Shown: positions 26,273 to 36,110 of the stretch, one piece after another
Position numbering within the stretch: the first letter of the stretch is position 1
Layout: each line of letters starts with the position of its first letter
Assembly: GCA_038106185.1 (NCBI GenBank)
Contig: JAYODE010000003.1
Location: 112,590-176,589 of the forward strand
Source: UBA4582 sp038106185
Lineage (GTDB): Bacteria; Pseudomonadota; Gammaproteobacteria; Pseudomonadales; Azotimanducaceae
Direction of reading: 5' to 3'
DNA length: 64,000 nucleotides
Notes under the pieces: model-generated
Seen by the model: only the letters and a program-made list of their open reading frames with translations
Database searches by the model: none
Told to the model about the DNA's origin: nothing
Position numbers and translations under genes: made by a program

Positions 26273-27130
26273 CTATCGGCCCATAGTGCTCGCTACTTCT
26301 GCAGCAAAATCAACGTGTTCAACTTCAATACCCTCGCCCACCTGATACCGTACAAACTGAGTCACGGTGGCGTTGGCTTGTTTCAGTAAAGCGCCTATTT
26401 TCATGTCAGGATTTTTGATAAAGGGCTGCTCTACCAAACTGATTTCCGCCAAAAACTTGCGAACTCGACCCTCAACCATTTTCTCGACAATCTCTGCCGG
26501 CTTGCCACTGTCTGCGGCCTGAGCCACATAGATTTCACGCTCTTTAGCAATCAGATCAGCTGGCACGTCACTGGTGTTGGTATATAAAGGTTGAGGATCA
26601 GCAGCCGCGATATGCATCGCGATATCCTTACCCAGTTCTTCGTCACCACCTTCAAGAATCACCATCACACCAATTTTGCCGGTGCTGTGCAAATAGTGGG
26701 TGATATTGCCTTCCAGGACAGCTGCTCGCCGTACCGACACATTTTCACCAATTTTCTGCACCAGCTCTTCACGGGTTTTCTCGAGCCCGGCATCATTCAA
26801 CGTCTGTAGATCCGATGACTTGGCGGCGAAAACCTGATCTGTGACGGTCCGCACAAAATTTTGGAAGTTGTCATCTTTGGCGGCAAAGTCAGTCTCACAA
26901 TTGACTTCAACCATGACGCCCACACCATTCTCGACCTTAAAGCCAATACTGCCATCGGCCGCCGTTCGTCCGGCTTTCTTCGCGGCTTTCATGCCACTAG
27001 ACTTGCGCAGGTTTTCAATTGCCAATTCTGCGTCGCCGTCAGCTTCTACCAAGGCTTTCTTGCAGTCCATCATACCCAGACCGGTACGCTCTCTTAAATC
27101 CTTGACCATCGACGCTGTAATTTCAGCCAT
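26273..27130 (-). CDS. tsf: translation elongation factor Ts
   Basis: Nucleotide-exchange factor for EF-Tu. The 285-aa protein has the signature LRERTGLGMMDCKKALVEA at residues 12-30 and ETDFAAKDDNFQNFV near 80. It follows rpsB at 146 bp, as in E. coli, with a stem-loop directly after the rpsB stop. Confidence 0.98.
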   Translation of the reverse strand: MAEITASMVKDLRERTGLGMMDCKKALVEADGDAELAIENLRKSSGMKAAKKAGRTAADGSIGFKVENGVGVMVEVNCETDFAAKDDNFQNFVRTVTDQVFAAKSSDLQTLNDAGLEKTREELVQKIGENVSVRRAAVLEGNITHYLHSTGKIGVMVILEGGDEELGKDIAMHIAAADPQPLYTNTSDVPADLIAKEREIYVAQAADSGKPAEIVEKMVEGRVRKFLAEISLVEQPFIKNPDMKIGALLKQANATVTQFVRYQVGEGIEVEHVDFAAEVASTMGR

Positions 27131-27243
27131 CTTTTCACCTCATTCTTGTCTATCTTCATCTGTTCTGCGCCAACGCCTCGGCACTGCCGACAGACAGGTT
27201 CACTCGCTGTTTAAACCCTGAATTATTTGCAGGGCGAATGGAA

Positions 27244-27270
27244 AGCCGATGGGCTTTGCGCCAATCGGCT
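27244..27270 (-). terminator. stem-loop after rpsB, possible attenuator
   Basis: AGCCGAT and ATCGGCT form a 7-bp stem with extra GGC/GCC pairing inside, 6 bp after the rpsB stop, followed by TTTCC on the minus strand. A shorter CCCTG/CAGGG hairpin follows. Partial termination between rpsB and tsf is known in E. coli; here it is inferred. Confidence 0.4.
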
Positions 27271-27276
27271 GATCAA

Positions 27277-28059
27277 CTAGGCCTCTGGGGCTGCCTCACC
27301 ACCAACTTCAACTGCCACCGCGTCATCAACAGGCGCACTGACTTCGACGAAGTCCTCTACCTTAGACGGGCCCTGAAACTGCTCAACGCCTTCAATCGCC
27401 GCATCTGCAATCGCCTGCACAAACATTCTTACTGACCGAATCGCATCGTCGTTACCCGGAATAATATAGTCGACGCCATCAGGGTTACTGTTGGTGTCAA
27501 CGATACCGACTACTGGGATGCCGAGCTTGTTGGCTTCTGTAATGGCAATACGCTCATGGTCAACGTCAACGACAAAGATGATATCGGGCAATCCGCCCAT
27601 ATCTTTGATACCACCGAGGCTGATCTCGAGCTTGTCAAGATCGCGCCTGCGTGACAGGGCTTCCTTCTTGGTCAGCTTGTCGAAAGTCCCATCGGTCGCC
27701 TGAATCTCGAGATCTCGAAGGCGTTTGATCGACTGCCGTATTGTCTTGTAATTGGTTAGCATGCCGCCTAACCAGCGCTTGTCGACATAAGGCATGCCAC
27801 AACGCTCGGCCTGCTCTTTAATGATTTTACCGGCACTACGCTTGGTACCAACAAACAGCACTTTATTACGCTTTGAGGTTGTGTTGCGAATATAAGTCAT
27901 TGCCTCGGTCAACGCAGGCACTGTGTGTTCAAGATTTATGATATGGATATTGTTTCTGGCACCGAAGATATACTCGCGCATCTTGGGATTCCAGTAACGG
28001 GTTTGGTGACCGAAGTGAGCGCCGGCCTCCAGCAGTTCACGCATGGATACGTTTGACAT
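27277..28059 (-). CDS. rpsB: 30S ribosomal protein S2
   Basis: Small-subunit protein, 260 aa. It opens MSNVSMRELLEAGAHFGHQTRYWNPKM, with the family signatures FVGTKRSAG and PDIIFVVDVDHE. ATG 28059 has a GAGG ribosome-binding site. A sigma-70-like promoter lies about 170 bp upstream, leaving a leader long enough for S2 autoregulation as known in gammaproteobacteria (inferred). First gene of the minus-strand supercluster. Confidence 0.98.
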   Translation of the reverse strand: MSNVSMRELLEAGAHFGHQTRYWNPKMREYIFGARNNIHIINLEHTVPALTEAMTYIRNTTSKRNKVLFVGTKRSAGKIIKEQAERCGMPYVDKRWLGGMLTNYKTIRQSIKRLRDLEIQATDGTFDKLTKKEALSRRRDLDKLEISLGGIKDMGGLPDIIFVVDVDHERIAITEANKLGIPVVGIVDTNSNPDGVDYIIPGNDDAIRSVRMFVQAIADAAIEGVEQFQGPSKVEDFVEVSAPVDDAVAVEVGGEAAPEA

Positions 28060-28231
28060 AATGACCTCATTGTAAGTTCGGGTTTAGCCTCCACAAACCC
28101 CATAGTCCAACTTTAGCAAGAGGTTTTATCCTCCGTGCGCCAAGCACCCGAACTATGTGACGGTATGTGTGAGAATTTTTGGTTTAGTTTTTTGTTTCAT
28201 TCACACTTCAGCCCTTCACGGACCGGCGCGC

Positions 28232-28260
28232 TTTATACCATATTCCCGCTGCAATGCCAA
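28232..28260 (-). promoter_or_regulatory. rpsB-tsf promoter with GC-rich discriminator
   Basis: On the minus strand, TTGGCA (28260-28255), a 17-bp spacer and TATAAA (28237-28232), each one base off consensus. GCGCGCC follows the -10 directly, a discriminator typical of stringently controlled ribosomal promoters. The predicted leader to the rpsB ATG is about 165 nt. Confidence 0.65.
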
Positions 28261-28583
28261 TGAAGCCAGCGTCTTTCGTCAAATTAGCCTGCGCCCTTGC
28301 AGGACCCGCGGATCTTACCCCGCAGGACCGGGTCTGAACACGGCTGACCGATGGCGAGGGACCTGGGCTGCTGGCACAGCAAAAGCGGATTTGCAGGCGC
28401 TGGCGGGACTCTGGCTTCGCACGCTTATTCTGCGTTCCAGCTCTGCATTTTTAAATCCGCAGAAACTTCTGCAGAAATAGCGCCTCGCTCGACGGCCTTG
28501 TCAGGCTCAATTCTGCCGCCACCGGCTGCCGAAAGTCTTCGCCGTCAAGATTGAAACAGGCCCTAATCAGGCGTTTCGAATTC

Positions 28584-28592
28584 TGCTATAGT
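28584..28592 (+). promoter_or_regulatory. extended -10 promoter candidate for map
   Basis: TGCTATAGT fits an extended -10 (TGnTATAAT) about 110 bp before the map start. No good -35 is spaced correctly, consistent with the extended -10 type. Confidence 0.4.
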
Positions 28593-28702
28593 GCGACTTT
28601 TACGTGCAACATCGTGGAAATACGCCTCGTTCTCTAGCCGTGAACAGGACCACCGCGATACAGGGCACTCGCTTTAATACTGACCCGGACCTACTACGCT
28701 TT

Positions 28703-29494
28703 ATGCCTATTAATCTGAAAACGCCTGAAGAAATCACCAAGATGCGCGCTGTCGGTGCGCTCGCGGCTGAACAGCTCGAGATGATCGAGGCGTTCATTAA
28801 ACCCGGCATATCAACCGGCGAGCTCGACCGAATCTGTCACGATTATACGGTGAACGTTCAACACGCCATACCCGCACCACTGAATTACAGAGGGTTCCCC
28901 AAGTCTATTTGCACTTCGGTGAACCATGTCGTTTGTCACGGCATCCCGTCGGACGACAAAATTCTAAAAAATGGCGACATCATCAACGTCGACGTGACGG
29001 TATTGAAAGACGAGTACCATGGTGACACCAGCAAAACCTTTATTGTTGGCACTGGCAGCGTGTTGGCCGAAAGGCTTATCCAGGTGACTCAGGAGTGTCT
29101 CTATCGCGGTATCGCGCAGGTTAGACCCGGCGCTTATCTGGGTGACATTGGTCATGTTATTCAGGTGCACGCAGAGCGGAACCGCTTCTCTGTCGTACGA
29201 GAATATTGCGGCCATGGCATTGGCAAGGTTTTTCACGATGAACCTCAGGTACTACACTACGGGCGCCCTGGTACCGGGGTTGTTCTACAGGCGGGCATGA
29301 CCTTCACCATCGAGCCGATGATCAACGCGGGCAAGGCCGCCGTCAAACTGCTGCCCGATGACTGGACTGTTGTCACCAAGGATCACAAGTTGACGGCCCA
29401 GTTTGAGCACACCATTCTTGTGACTGACACCGGTTATGAAATTCTAACCTATCGCGGCGATGAGACTATCGAGCGGTTGGGCTCGCCCAGCTAG
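28703..29494 (+). CDS. map: methionine aminopeptidase type I
   Basis: Removes the initiator Met. Start ATG 28703 (MPINLKTPEEITKMR) gives 263 aa; an upstream GTG frame from 28604 adds 33 unconserved residues. Metal ligands are present in NVDVTVLKDEYHGDTSKTF (Asp, Asp), CGHGIGKVFHDEP (His), TIEPMI (Glu) and FEHTILV (Glu). It is divergent from rpsB and its stop shares a base with glnD, the standard arrangement. Confidence 0.97.
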   Translation: MPINLKTPEEITKMRAVGALAAEQLEMIEAFIKPGISTGELDRICHDYTVNVQHAIPAPLNYRGFPKSICTSVNHVVCHGIPSDDKILKNGDIINVDVTVLKDEYHGDTSKTFIVGTGSVLAERLIQVTQECLYRGIAQVRPGAYLGDIGHVIQVHAERNRFSVVREYCGHGIGKVFHDEPQVLHYGRPGTGVVLQAGMTFTIEPMINAGKAAVKLLPDDWTVVTKDHKLTAQFEHTILVTDTGYEILTYRGDETIERLGSPS

Positions 29495-32187
29495 TGCCCA
29501 TGCTCGAAGAGTTGATTACAAAGCTTGATGCCGATCTAGAGGGTACCCGGCGATCTATCCCGCTGTTTAAGCAGGCGCTGCAGGACTGCAACGTCGAGCT
29601 TACTCGACGCTTCTACGCCAGTGAGGATATAGAGGATCTGGTGCAAGATCGCGCTCGGTTTATGGACAGAGTACTAAAGCTAGCCTGGCATCGCTTTGAA
29701 TGGCATGAAAACCTCTCCAGCTGGCGCAAACACCGGGTTTCCCTGGTAGCGGTTGGCGGTTATGGACGCGGCGAGCTTCATCCTCACTCGGATATCGATC
29801 TGCTATTGCTGTTGGAGCGCGACAACTACGAAAAACACGCAGATAACATTCAGAGCTTTTTGACGCTACTGTGGGACATAGGCTTGGAGGTTGGCCACAG
29901 CGTTCGATCTGTCAGTGAATGTGCGAAGCAGGCAGCTCGGGATGTCACCATTGTGACTGCGCTTATGGAAGCCAGGACCATCGTTGGCGACGTTTTGTTG
30001 TGTGAAAAAATGTTGCAAGCCATTAGTCCCGAGAAGATCTGGTCTCCAAAAAAATTCTATTCTGCGAAGCGGGCCGAACAGGAAGAGCGTCATCGCAAGT
30101 CTGAGCATACTGAGTACAGCCTCGAGCCGAACATCAAAACCTCGCCCGGCGGCTTGCGTGATATTCATACGGTCATGTGGATTGCCAAGCGTAAGTATGG
30201 TGCAGTTACTTTTGCTGACCTTGTTGAACAACAATTTCTGACTCAAGCGGAAAGCGAGATCCTGATTAGGGGACGGCGCTTGCTTTGGAAAATACGCTTC
30301 GGCTTGCATCTGATCGCGGGGCGTCTGGATGACCGATTGCTCTTCGAATACCAGCGTCAGTTAGCGGAGATTCTTGGTTATCATGACAATGACCAACTCG
30401 CGGTGGAGCAGTTTATGCAAACTTACTATCGCGCTGCCATGGAAATCAGGGCTACCAACGATCTTTTACTGCAGCATTTCGACGAGCAGATTGTTCGCTC
30501 CAATGAACGTGCAACCATCAAGCCCGTCAATGCGCGTTTTCAAATCTATAATCATTATATTGAGGTCACCCATGAGCGGGTGTTCGCTGAGGAACCATCG
30601 GCACTGATTGAAATGTTTGTCATCATTGCTAATGATGCAAGTATTCAAGGGGTTCGCGCGTCAACCATTCGTTCGCTGACCAGCAACCTGAATAGAATTG
30701 ACGACTCATTTCGCCAAGATCCAAGAGTGACTCGTCTTTTTCTTGACCTACTTCGTTCCTCAGAACATCTGTTTACGCAACTGCGAAGAATGGAGCGTTA
30801 TGGCATATTGGGCGCCTACCTGCCTGAATTCGGTCGCGTCATAGGTCAGATGCAATTCGACCTGTTTCATGTCTACACAGTGGATGCCCATACGCTACAA
30901 GTCGTAAGAAACATGCGCCGATTCCGTTACAAAAATTCTGAACAGATGTTTCCGATAGCCGCTCACATCCATCCAAGACTACCCAAGATAGAGCTCCTGT
31001 ATATCGCCGGCTTGTACCATGATATCGCCAAGGGCCGCGGCGGAGACCACTCTGAGCTTGGCGTTCAGGTCGCCGCAGACTTCTGTCAGCGTCATGGTTT
31101 GGGTACCTGGGACACTAATCTTGTTTGTTGGCTGGTCAAAAATCACCTGGTCATGTCGACTACCGCCCAACGGAAGGATATTTCTGACCCTGAGGTCATT
31201 CAGGATTTTGCCAACCTGGTTCAGGATCAAATTAGGTTGGATTACCTGTACGCACTGACAGTTGCTGACATCAATGCCACCAACCCCACCTTGTGGAATA
31301 GCTGGCGTGCATCCCTGATGCGGCAGCTATACAACGACACGAAACGGCACCTGAGATTGGGGCCTGACAACCAAGTCGATCGCAACGAGTATATTCATGA
31401 GACCCAGAATCACGCGATTGAGCGCCTGCAGGCACACGGTCTGAGTCGAGAAACGATTTTATCGACTTGGGGCGGGGTAGACGAAGACTATTTTATTCGT
31501 GAATCGGTCAGCGATATCGTCTGGCATACTCTGGCAATCAGTGAGCACGACGCTGCTAGTGGTCCGCTGATCTTGATTCGCAATGACGCAACCGGTCGCC
31601 TGGATGAAGGGGCAACTCACATCTTTATTCACGGCCCTGCCCATGAAACCCTGTTCGTCGCCTCTGTCACCGCCTTTGACAAACTGGGATTGAATATCGT
31701 CGATGCTAGAATCGCTTCTTCTAAAGAGGGGCAGATCTTCGATACTTTCGTCGTACTTGACGAACACGGCAGAGCTATCAGCGAGCAGAAAACACAAACC
31801 GAGAAAATCAGAAAAACGTTACGCGAGCATCTTCTTCATGAGGGAGCATTCAAACCTAACACCAGTCGGCGCACACCCCGCTTGTTGAAACAGTTTTCTC
31901 TGAAAACGCAGGTAGCTATCAGCCAGGATCTCGCCAACAATCAAACTATCCTCGAAGTTGTTGCACCCGACCGACCGGGATTGCTCGCTATTATCGCCAA
32001 CATTTTTGTCGAGCTGAATATCACCCTGAACAGCGCTAAAATTACCACCTTGGGCGAGCGAGTCGAAGACATCTTCTTTATTGCCGACAGGAAAAATAAT
32101 GCAATCATTGACCAGGCGGCCTGCGATCTGCTGCGACAGCGAATCTGCGAAGAGCTGGATCAACATGTACAGAAGGCGGCACCATGA
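29494..32187 (+). CDS. glnD: bifunctional uridylyltransferase/uridylyl-removing enzyme GlnD
   Basis: Nitrogen sensor that modifies PII. The 897-aa protein has the nucleotidyltransferase site GGYGRGELHPHSDIDLLLL near residues 86-104, a PII-UTase linker, an HD phosphohydrolase motif (YHDIAKGRGGDHSELG) near residue 510 and two C-terminal ACT domains. Start GTG 29494 (TAGTG overlap with map), with ATG 29500 as alternative. The stop overlaps dapC by 4 bp. Confidence 0.97.
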   Translation: MPMLEELITKLDADLEGTRRSIPLFKQALQDCNVELTRRFYASEDIEDLVQDRARFMDRVLKLAWHRFEWHENLSSWRKHRVSLVAVGGYGRGELHPHSDIDLLLLLERDNYEKHADNIQSFLTLLWDIGLEVGHSVRSVSECAKQAARDVTIVTALMEARTIVGDVLLCEKMLQAISPEKIWSPKKFYSAKRAEQEERHRKSEHTEYSLEPNIKTSPGGLRDIHTVMWIAKRKYGAVTFADLVEQQFLTQAESEILIRGRRLLWKIRFGLHLIAGRLDDRLLFEYQRQLAEILGYHDNDQLAVEQFMQTYYRAAMEIRATNDLLLQHFDEQIVRSNERATIKPVNARFQIYNHYIEVTHERVFAEEPSALIEMFVIIANDASIQGVRASTIRSLTSNLNRIDDSFRQDPRVTRLFLDLLRSSEHLFTQLRRMERYGILGAYLPEFGRVIGQMQFDLFHVYTVDAHTLQVVRNMRRFRYKNSEQMFPIAAHIHPRLPKIELLYIAGLYHDIAKGRGGDHSELGVQVAADFCQRHGLGTWDTNLVCWLVKNHLVMSTTAQRKDISDPEVIQDFANLVQDQIRLDYLYALTVADINATNPTLWNSWRASLMRQLYNDTKRHLRLGPDNQVDRNEYIHETQNHAIERLQAHGLSRETILSTWGGVDEDYFIRESVSDIVWHTLAISEHDAASGPLILIRNDATGRLDEGATHIFIHGPAHETLFVASVTAFDKLGLNIVDARIASSKEGQIFDTFVVLDEHGRAISEQKTQTEKIRKTLREHLLHEGAFKPNTSRRTPRLLKQFSLKTQVAISQDLANNQTILEVVAPDRPGLLAIIANIFVELNITLNSAKITTLGERVEDIFFIADRKNNAIIDQAACDLLRQRICEELDQHVQKAAP

Positions 32188-33398
32188 ATCGACGGCAGGA
32201 TTTACTCAAACCGTATCCATTTGAGCAGCTCAACAGCTTGCTGGCTGGCATCAAACCCTCAAGCGAACAGGATTTTATTGCGCTGTCTCTTGGGGAGCCA
32301 AAACACCCTGCACCCAGATTCCTCATCGAAAAGTACCTTGAGCAGGAGGGTGTGATTCGAGGCTTGGCAACCTATCCGCCGACTCGAGGTATTCCAGAAC
32401 TGCGGACAGCAATTGCTGGATTCGTCAATCGACGATTTAATCTCGGGAACAATCCAATCGACCCAGAAACCCAGGTTTTGCCGGTGACAGGCAGTCGCGA
32501 GGCCTTATTTGCCTTTGCCCAGACCGTCATTGACAGCCGAATCGAAAGCTACACCTTGATGCCTAACCCCTTCTACCAAATTTATGAAGGAGCCGCGCTA
32601 CTGGCCGGTAGCACGCCCGTTTACATACCCTGTACTGAGGAGAACGGCTATTTGCCGGATTTCTCCGGCGTAACCGCAGAACAATGGCAAAAGTGTTCCC
32701 TGCTCTATCTGTGCACGCCGGGCAATCCAACCGGCGCTGTCGCGTCCATTGAGGACATGCAGGCACTTATTCGACTATCAGACGAATTTGATTTTGTGAT
32801 AGCGTCCGATGAATGTTACTCGGAGATCTATGCCGACGAACAAGCGCCGCCTCCCGGGTTGTTAGAAGCGGCCTGTGCCATGGGCCGACGAGATTATAAG
32901 AACTGCGTAGCCTTTAATAGTCTGTCAAAGCGTTCTAATTTACCGGGTCTACGGTCAGGTTACGTCGCAGGTGACGCAGATTTAATCCGAGCGTTTTTAC
33001 TCTATCGCACCTACCACGGCTCCGCCATGTCGGTGCACCCTCAGTGGGTCAGCGTTGCGGCCTGGAGTGACGAGCAACACGTCATCGAGAATCGCGCTAT
33101 CTATCGCCAAAAGTATGCTGCCGTCGAAGAGATTCTTCGAGAAGTCTGGCCCATGTCGCAACCACCCGCGAGTTTTTATTTATGGCCACAGACTCCTGTT
33201 AACGATGAGCAGTTCACTCAACGCTTGATGGCACACATGAACATTAAAGTGCTGCCGGGTAGCTATCTCTCGAGGATTGTAGCAGGCACCAATCCTGGCC
33301 AGAACCGGGTCAGAATGGCCCTGGTCGCGACCCTTGATGAATGTGTAGAAGCGGCCAGCCGACTTAAAGTTTTTATGCAGCAGAGAAGCTATCTATAG
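32184..33398 (+). CDS. dapC: succinyldiaminopimelate transaminase DapC
   Basis: PLP aminotransferase of the succinylase branch of DAP/lysine synthesis. The 404-aa fold-type I protein has NPFYQIYEGAALLAG, the conserved CTPGNPTGAV, ASDECYSEIY and the PLP lysine in NSLSKRSNLPGLR. ATGA overlap with glnD. dapD and dapE follow, as in Pseudomonas, which supports DapC over other class I/II transaminases. Confidence 0.94.
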   Translation: MNRRQDLLKPYPFEQLNSLLAGIKPSSEQDFIALSLGEPKHPAPRFLIEKYLEQEGVIRGLATYPPTRGIPELRTAIAGFVNRRFNLGNNPIDPETQVLPVTGSREALFAFAQTVIDSRIESYTLMPNPFYQIYEGAALLAGSTPVYIPCTEENGYLPDFSGVTAEQWQKCSLLYLCTPGNPTGAVASIEDMQALIRLSDEFDFVIASDECYSEIYADEQAPPPGLLEAACAMGRRDYKNCVAFNSLSKRSNLPGLRSGYVAGDADLIRAFLLYRTYHGSAMSVHPQWVSVAAWSDEQHVIENRAIYRQKYAAVEEILREVWPMSQPPASFYLWPQTPVNDEQFTQRLMAHMNIKVLPGSYLSRIVAGTNPGQNRVRMALVATLDECVEAASRLKVFMQQRSYL

Positions 33399-33527
33399 TG
33401 ACACGGGGACCTGTCAGGATCACGTTACTCACATTTATCGAAAGGTCGGGAAGTACCATTTTGCCAAACACGGCGGCGGCCTTTTTTCTGAATATCTAAC
33501 CCTATCACTTGCAACACAGGTACACAC

Positions 33528-34553
33528 ATGAGCACAAATTTTTTCAGCTATGGCATTGGTATCGGCACTCAAAATCGCAAGGGTGAATGGCTTGAGGTCT
33601 ATTATCCGAAGCCCGTCTTCAAACCTGCTCTGACAGATATTGAAGCAATTGCTGAGATCATCGGCTATGGCGGCGGCAATACCGCCATTGAATTGACCCA
33701 CGCTACGCTGACAAAATTAAAGGCTGGGCTTAACTCAGAGCAACAGGCAATAGTGGCCATGCTCACGGGCGCAATCCGACCCCTGGTAATTACTCTGATA
33801 GAACAGGATGCGCCATTGACCTCTACGCCTGAGGCTTATCTGAAGCTGCACCTGCTGTCCCACCGCCATGTACAACCCAATGAGATCAATCTCACCGGTA
33901 TCTTTGCCAAGCTGCCCAATGTCGCCTGGACTAACCGCGGCGCAATTGATCCAGAAGAACTCGCCGAAGCGCAGACGCGAGCCAGGGTCAAGGGTGAGCT
34001 GTTGGAGGTTGCAGCAGTCGACAAGTTTCCAAAAATGACCAATTACATAGTGCCCAGCGGTGTGCGCATAGCCCATTCAGCGCGCGTCAGGTTAGGCGCC
34101 TATCTCGGCGAAGGCACTACGGTAATGCATGAAGGCTTCATCAACTTCAATGCCGGCACTGAAGGCCCAAATATGGTCGAGGGTCGCTTGTCTCAAGGTG
34201 TGGTCATGCGTGCAGGTAGTGACCTGGGCGGCGGAGCGAGCACGATGGGTACGCTCTCCGGTGGTGGCGAACTGATTTTGTCTATCGGCCGTGATTGTCT
34301 CATCGGGGCCAACGCCGGAGCCGGCATACCGCTGGGCGATAGATGTACCATCGAGGCCGGCCTGTATATTACTGCCAGTACCAGAGTGCAGGTTTTGGAT
34401 GAACACAAAAACCTGGTTCAAACCGTGAAGGCACGCGATCTGGCGGGCCAGTCAGATATGTTGTTTATTCGTAACTCGCTGACAGGGGTCGTGGAGTGCC
34501 GAACTAACAGCAAGGCAATTCAGTTGAATCCCGTCCTGCACAGCCACAATTAA
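33528..34553 (+). CDS. dapD: tetrahydrodipicolinate N-succinyltransferase DapD (long form)
   Basis: Succinylates tetrahydrodipicolinate. The 341 aa match the long Pseudomonas-type DapD rather than the 274-aa E. coli type. An N-terminal domain is followed by a left-handed beta-helix (GVRIAHSARVRLGAYLGEGT, MHEGFINFNAGT, GANAGAGIPLGD). 129 bp separate it from dapC; 16 bp lead into dapE. Confidence 0.95.
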   Translation: MSTNFFSYGIGIGTQNRKGEWLEVYYPKPVFKPALTDIEAIAEIIGYGGGNTAIELTHATLTKLKAGLNSEQQAIVAMLTGAIRPLVITLIEQDAPLTSTPEAYLKLHLLSHRHVQPNEINLTGIFAKLPNVAWTNRGAIDPEELAEAQTRARVKGELLEVAAVDKFPKMTNYIVPSGVRIAHSARVRLGAYLGEGTTVMHEGFINFNAGTEGPNMVEGRLSQGVVMRAGSDLGGGASTMGTLSGGGELILSIGRDCLIGANAGAGIPLGDRCTIEAGLYITASTRVQVLDEHKNLVQTVKARDLAGQSDMLFIRNSLTGVVECRTNSKAIQLNPVLHSHN

Positions 34554-34569
34554 CCCGAGTAGCCTATCG

Positions 34570-35739
34570 ATGAGCATTGCAATTGATCCAGCCAGCCTCG
34601 ACGCTGAAACAGTAGCGCTGACTCAACAATTGATCCGCGCCGAATCAGTCTCTCCTCATGATGCTGGCTGTCAGGCGCTCATGTCTGACTATCTCGGGGA
34701 TCTGGGTTTTCGTATTGAAGCCATGCCCTTTGGGGACGTAAAAAACCTCTGGGCCTTGCATGGTCAGGGTGGGCCTTTGTTTGTGTTTGCCGGCCATACA
34801 GATGTCGTTCCACCCGGCGCCGTCGACGCCTGGCAAACCCCACCGTTTGAACCAACACTGAAAGACGGTTTGCTGTATGGCCGAGGTGCTGCAGATATGA
34901 AGGGCTCGCTCGCGGCTATGCTCACAGCCAGTCGTCGATTTATTGCCAAGCACCCAGACCATGCAGGCACCATTGGCTTTCTGATTACCAGCGACGAAGA
35001 AGCTGCAGCCATCAACGGCACTCGCCGAGTGATGGAGGTATTGGAACATCGTGATATCCACATCAAGTGGTGTCTGGTTGGTGAACCTTCCAGCCATTTG
35101 GTGCTGGGTGATGTCGTTCGCAGTGGCCGCCGAGGCTCACTGAACGCACACCTGTCCATCAAGGGTATCCAGGGCCATGTGGCCTATCCCACAGAGGCCC
35201 TCAACCCGATTCATACCGCCTTGCCGGCGTTGGCGGAACTGGTGGGTATCGAATGGGATGCTGGAAACGAGGCTTTCCCACCCACTTCCATGCAAATCTC
35301 GAATATCCATAGCGGCACGGGTGCGAACAATGTCATTCCTGGAGAGATGAACCTGCTGCTCAATTTTAGGTTTTCGACGGCCTCCAGCGAATTCTCTTTA
35401 CGTCAGCGTACAGAAACCGTTTTGCAGCAGCATAAGGTTGACTACCAGATCGACTGGTCTCTTTCCGGCCTGCCCTTCCTGACACAGGGCGGTGAGTTAA
35501 TTCCCGCTGTGCAACAAGCGATTGCCAGTCGCCTTGGAATCACGACTGAGCTTTCGACCTCTGGCGGCACCTCTGATGGGCGGTTCATTGCACCGACTGG
35601 CACTCAGGTTGTTGAGTTAGGGCCGAGAAATGCCACGATTCACAAGGTCAATGAGTGCGTGACCACAGAGGATCTTGTACAGCTATCCTATCTTTACAGC
35701 GATATTCTTGAGCGACTGCTGGTCGATGGTGCCCGATGA
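34570..35739 (+). CDS. dapE: succinyl-diaminopimelate desuccinylase DapE
   Basis: Zinc M20 peptidase-family enzyme releasing LL-DAP from its succinyl form. The 389-aa protein has FAGHTDVVPPG, GRGAADMKGSLAAML, SDEEAAAINGT, VGEPSS, STSGGTSDGRF and IHKVNE, covering the metal ligands and the catalytic Glu. The stop overlaps the next gene by 4 bp. Confidence 0.96.
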   Translation: MSIAIDPASLDAETVALTQQLIRAESVSPHDAGCQALMSDYLGDLGFRIEAMPFGDVKNLWALHGQGGPLFVFAGHTDVVPPGAVDAWQTPPFEPTLKDGLLYGRGAADMKGSLAAMLTASRRFIAKHPDHAGTIGFLITSDEEAAAINGTRRVMEVLEHRDIHIKWCLVGEPSSHLVLGDVVRSGRRGSLNAHLSIKGIQGHVAYPTEALNPIHTALPALAELVGIEWDAGNEAFPPTSMQISNIHSGTGANNVIPGEMNLLLNFRFSTASSEFSLRQRTETVLQQHKVDYQIDWSLSGLPFLTQGGELIPAVQQAIASRLGITTELSTSGGTSDGRFIAPTGTQVVELGPRNATIHKVNECVTTEDLVQLSYLYSDILERLLVDGAR

Positions 35740-36110
35740 CAGACTCGAATCACGCGTTTCCAGATATCGAAATTTACATTAAGCGACCTGAGCTCGAGCA
35801 GCTAGAAGCCTGGCTGAATGCCGCAGTGGGACCCATCAAGATTGAAACCCGCGGCGCTAGCAGCCACGTTACCTTGGGCAACGGTGAGTCCTGCCTTATC
35901 GTTGAGAACGCCGTTAAAGGCGGCTACACCTCTGTCTGGTTTAAAACCAACCAGACACCCTGGCCAACTGATCGGGACTGTGCGTTGGCTGCCTGGCAGG
36001 CCTTGGGCTTGGAAACTCGCTGCAGTAATGGTGGCTGGGATGGTAACGATGAACAAGGCTGGCGGCGCTTTACCGAAGCCGGCGAAACTGTCGTGAACTG
36101 GTTCAGTTGA
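35736..36110 (+). CDS. conserved-looking protein of unknown function after dapE
   Basis: 124 aa, not assigned to a family by eye. It is acidic and soluble-looking, with no signal peptide or helix. Notable are four-residue clusters rich in Trp and Gly near the C-terminus (NGGWDGNDEQGWRRF) and VWFKTNQTPWPTDRDCA in the middle. It is clearly a real gene: its ATG overlaps the dapE stop (ATGA) and its stop shares a base with gspN (TGATG). Confidence 0.8.
   Translation: MTDSNHAFPDIEIYIKRPELEQLEAWLNAAVGPIKIETRGASSHVTLGNGESCLIVENAVKGGYTSVWFKTNQTPWPTDRDCALAAWQALGLETRCSNGGWDGNDEQGWRRFTEAGETVVNWFS

Larger units (their letters stand above)
28060..28702. other. divergent rpsB/map intergenic region
   Basis: 643 bp with divergent promoters: rpsB at 28232-28260 (minus) and a candidate map promoter at 28584-28592 (plus). 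The middle (about 28261-28580) contains no ORF with recognisable content and no RNA gene that I can see, only small palindromes such as TTCTGCAGAA. Confidence 0.75.

Noticed and set aside
28157..28480. 107-aa frame in the rpsB/map intergenic region
   Set aside because: It crosses the rpsB promoter, has no family features and a composition unlike the neighbours.
30979..31258. Antisense frames within glnD, dapC, plsB and other long genes
   Set aside because: They lie wholly inside genes with strong family motifs and lack start signals.
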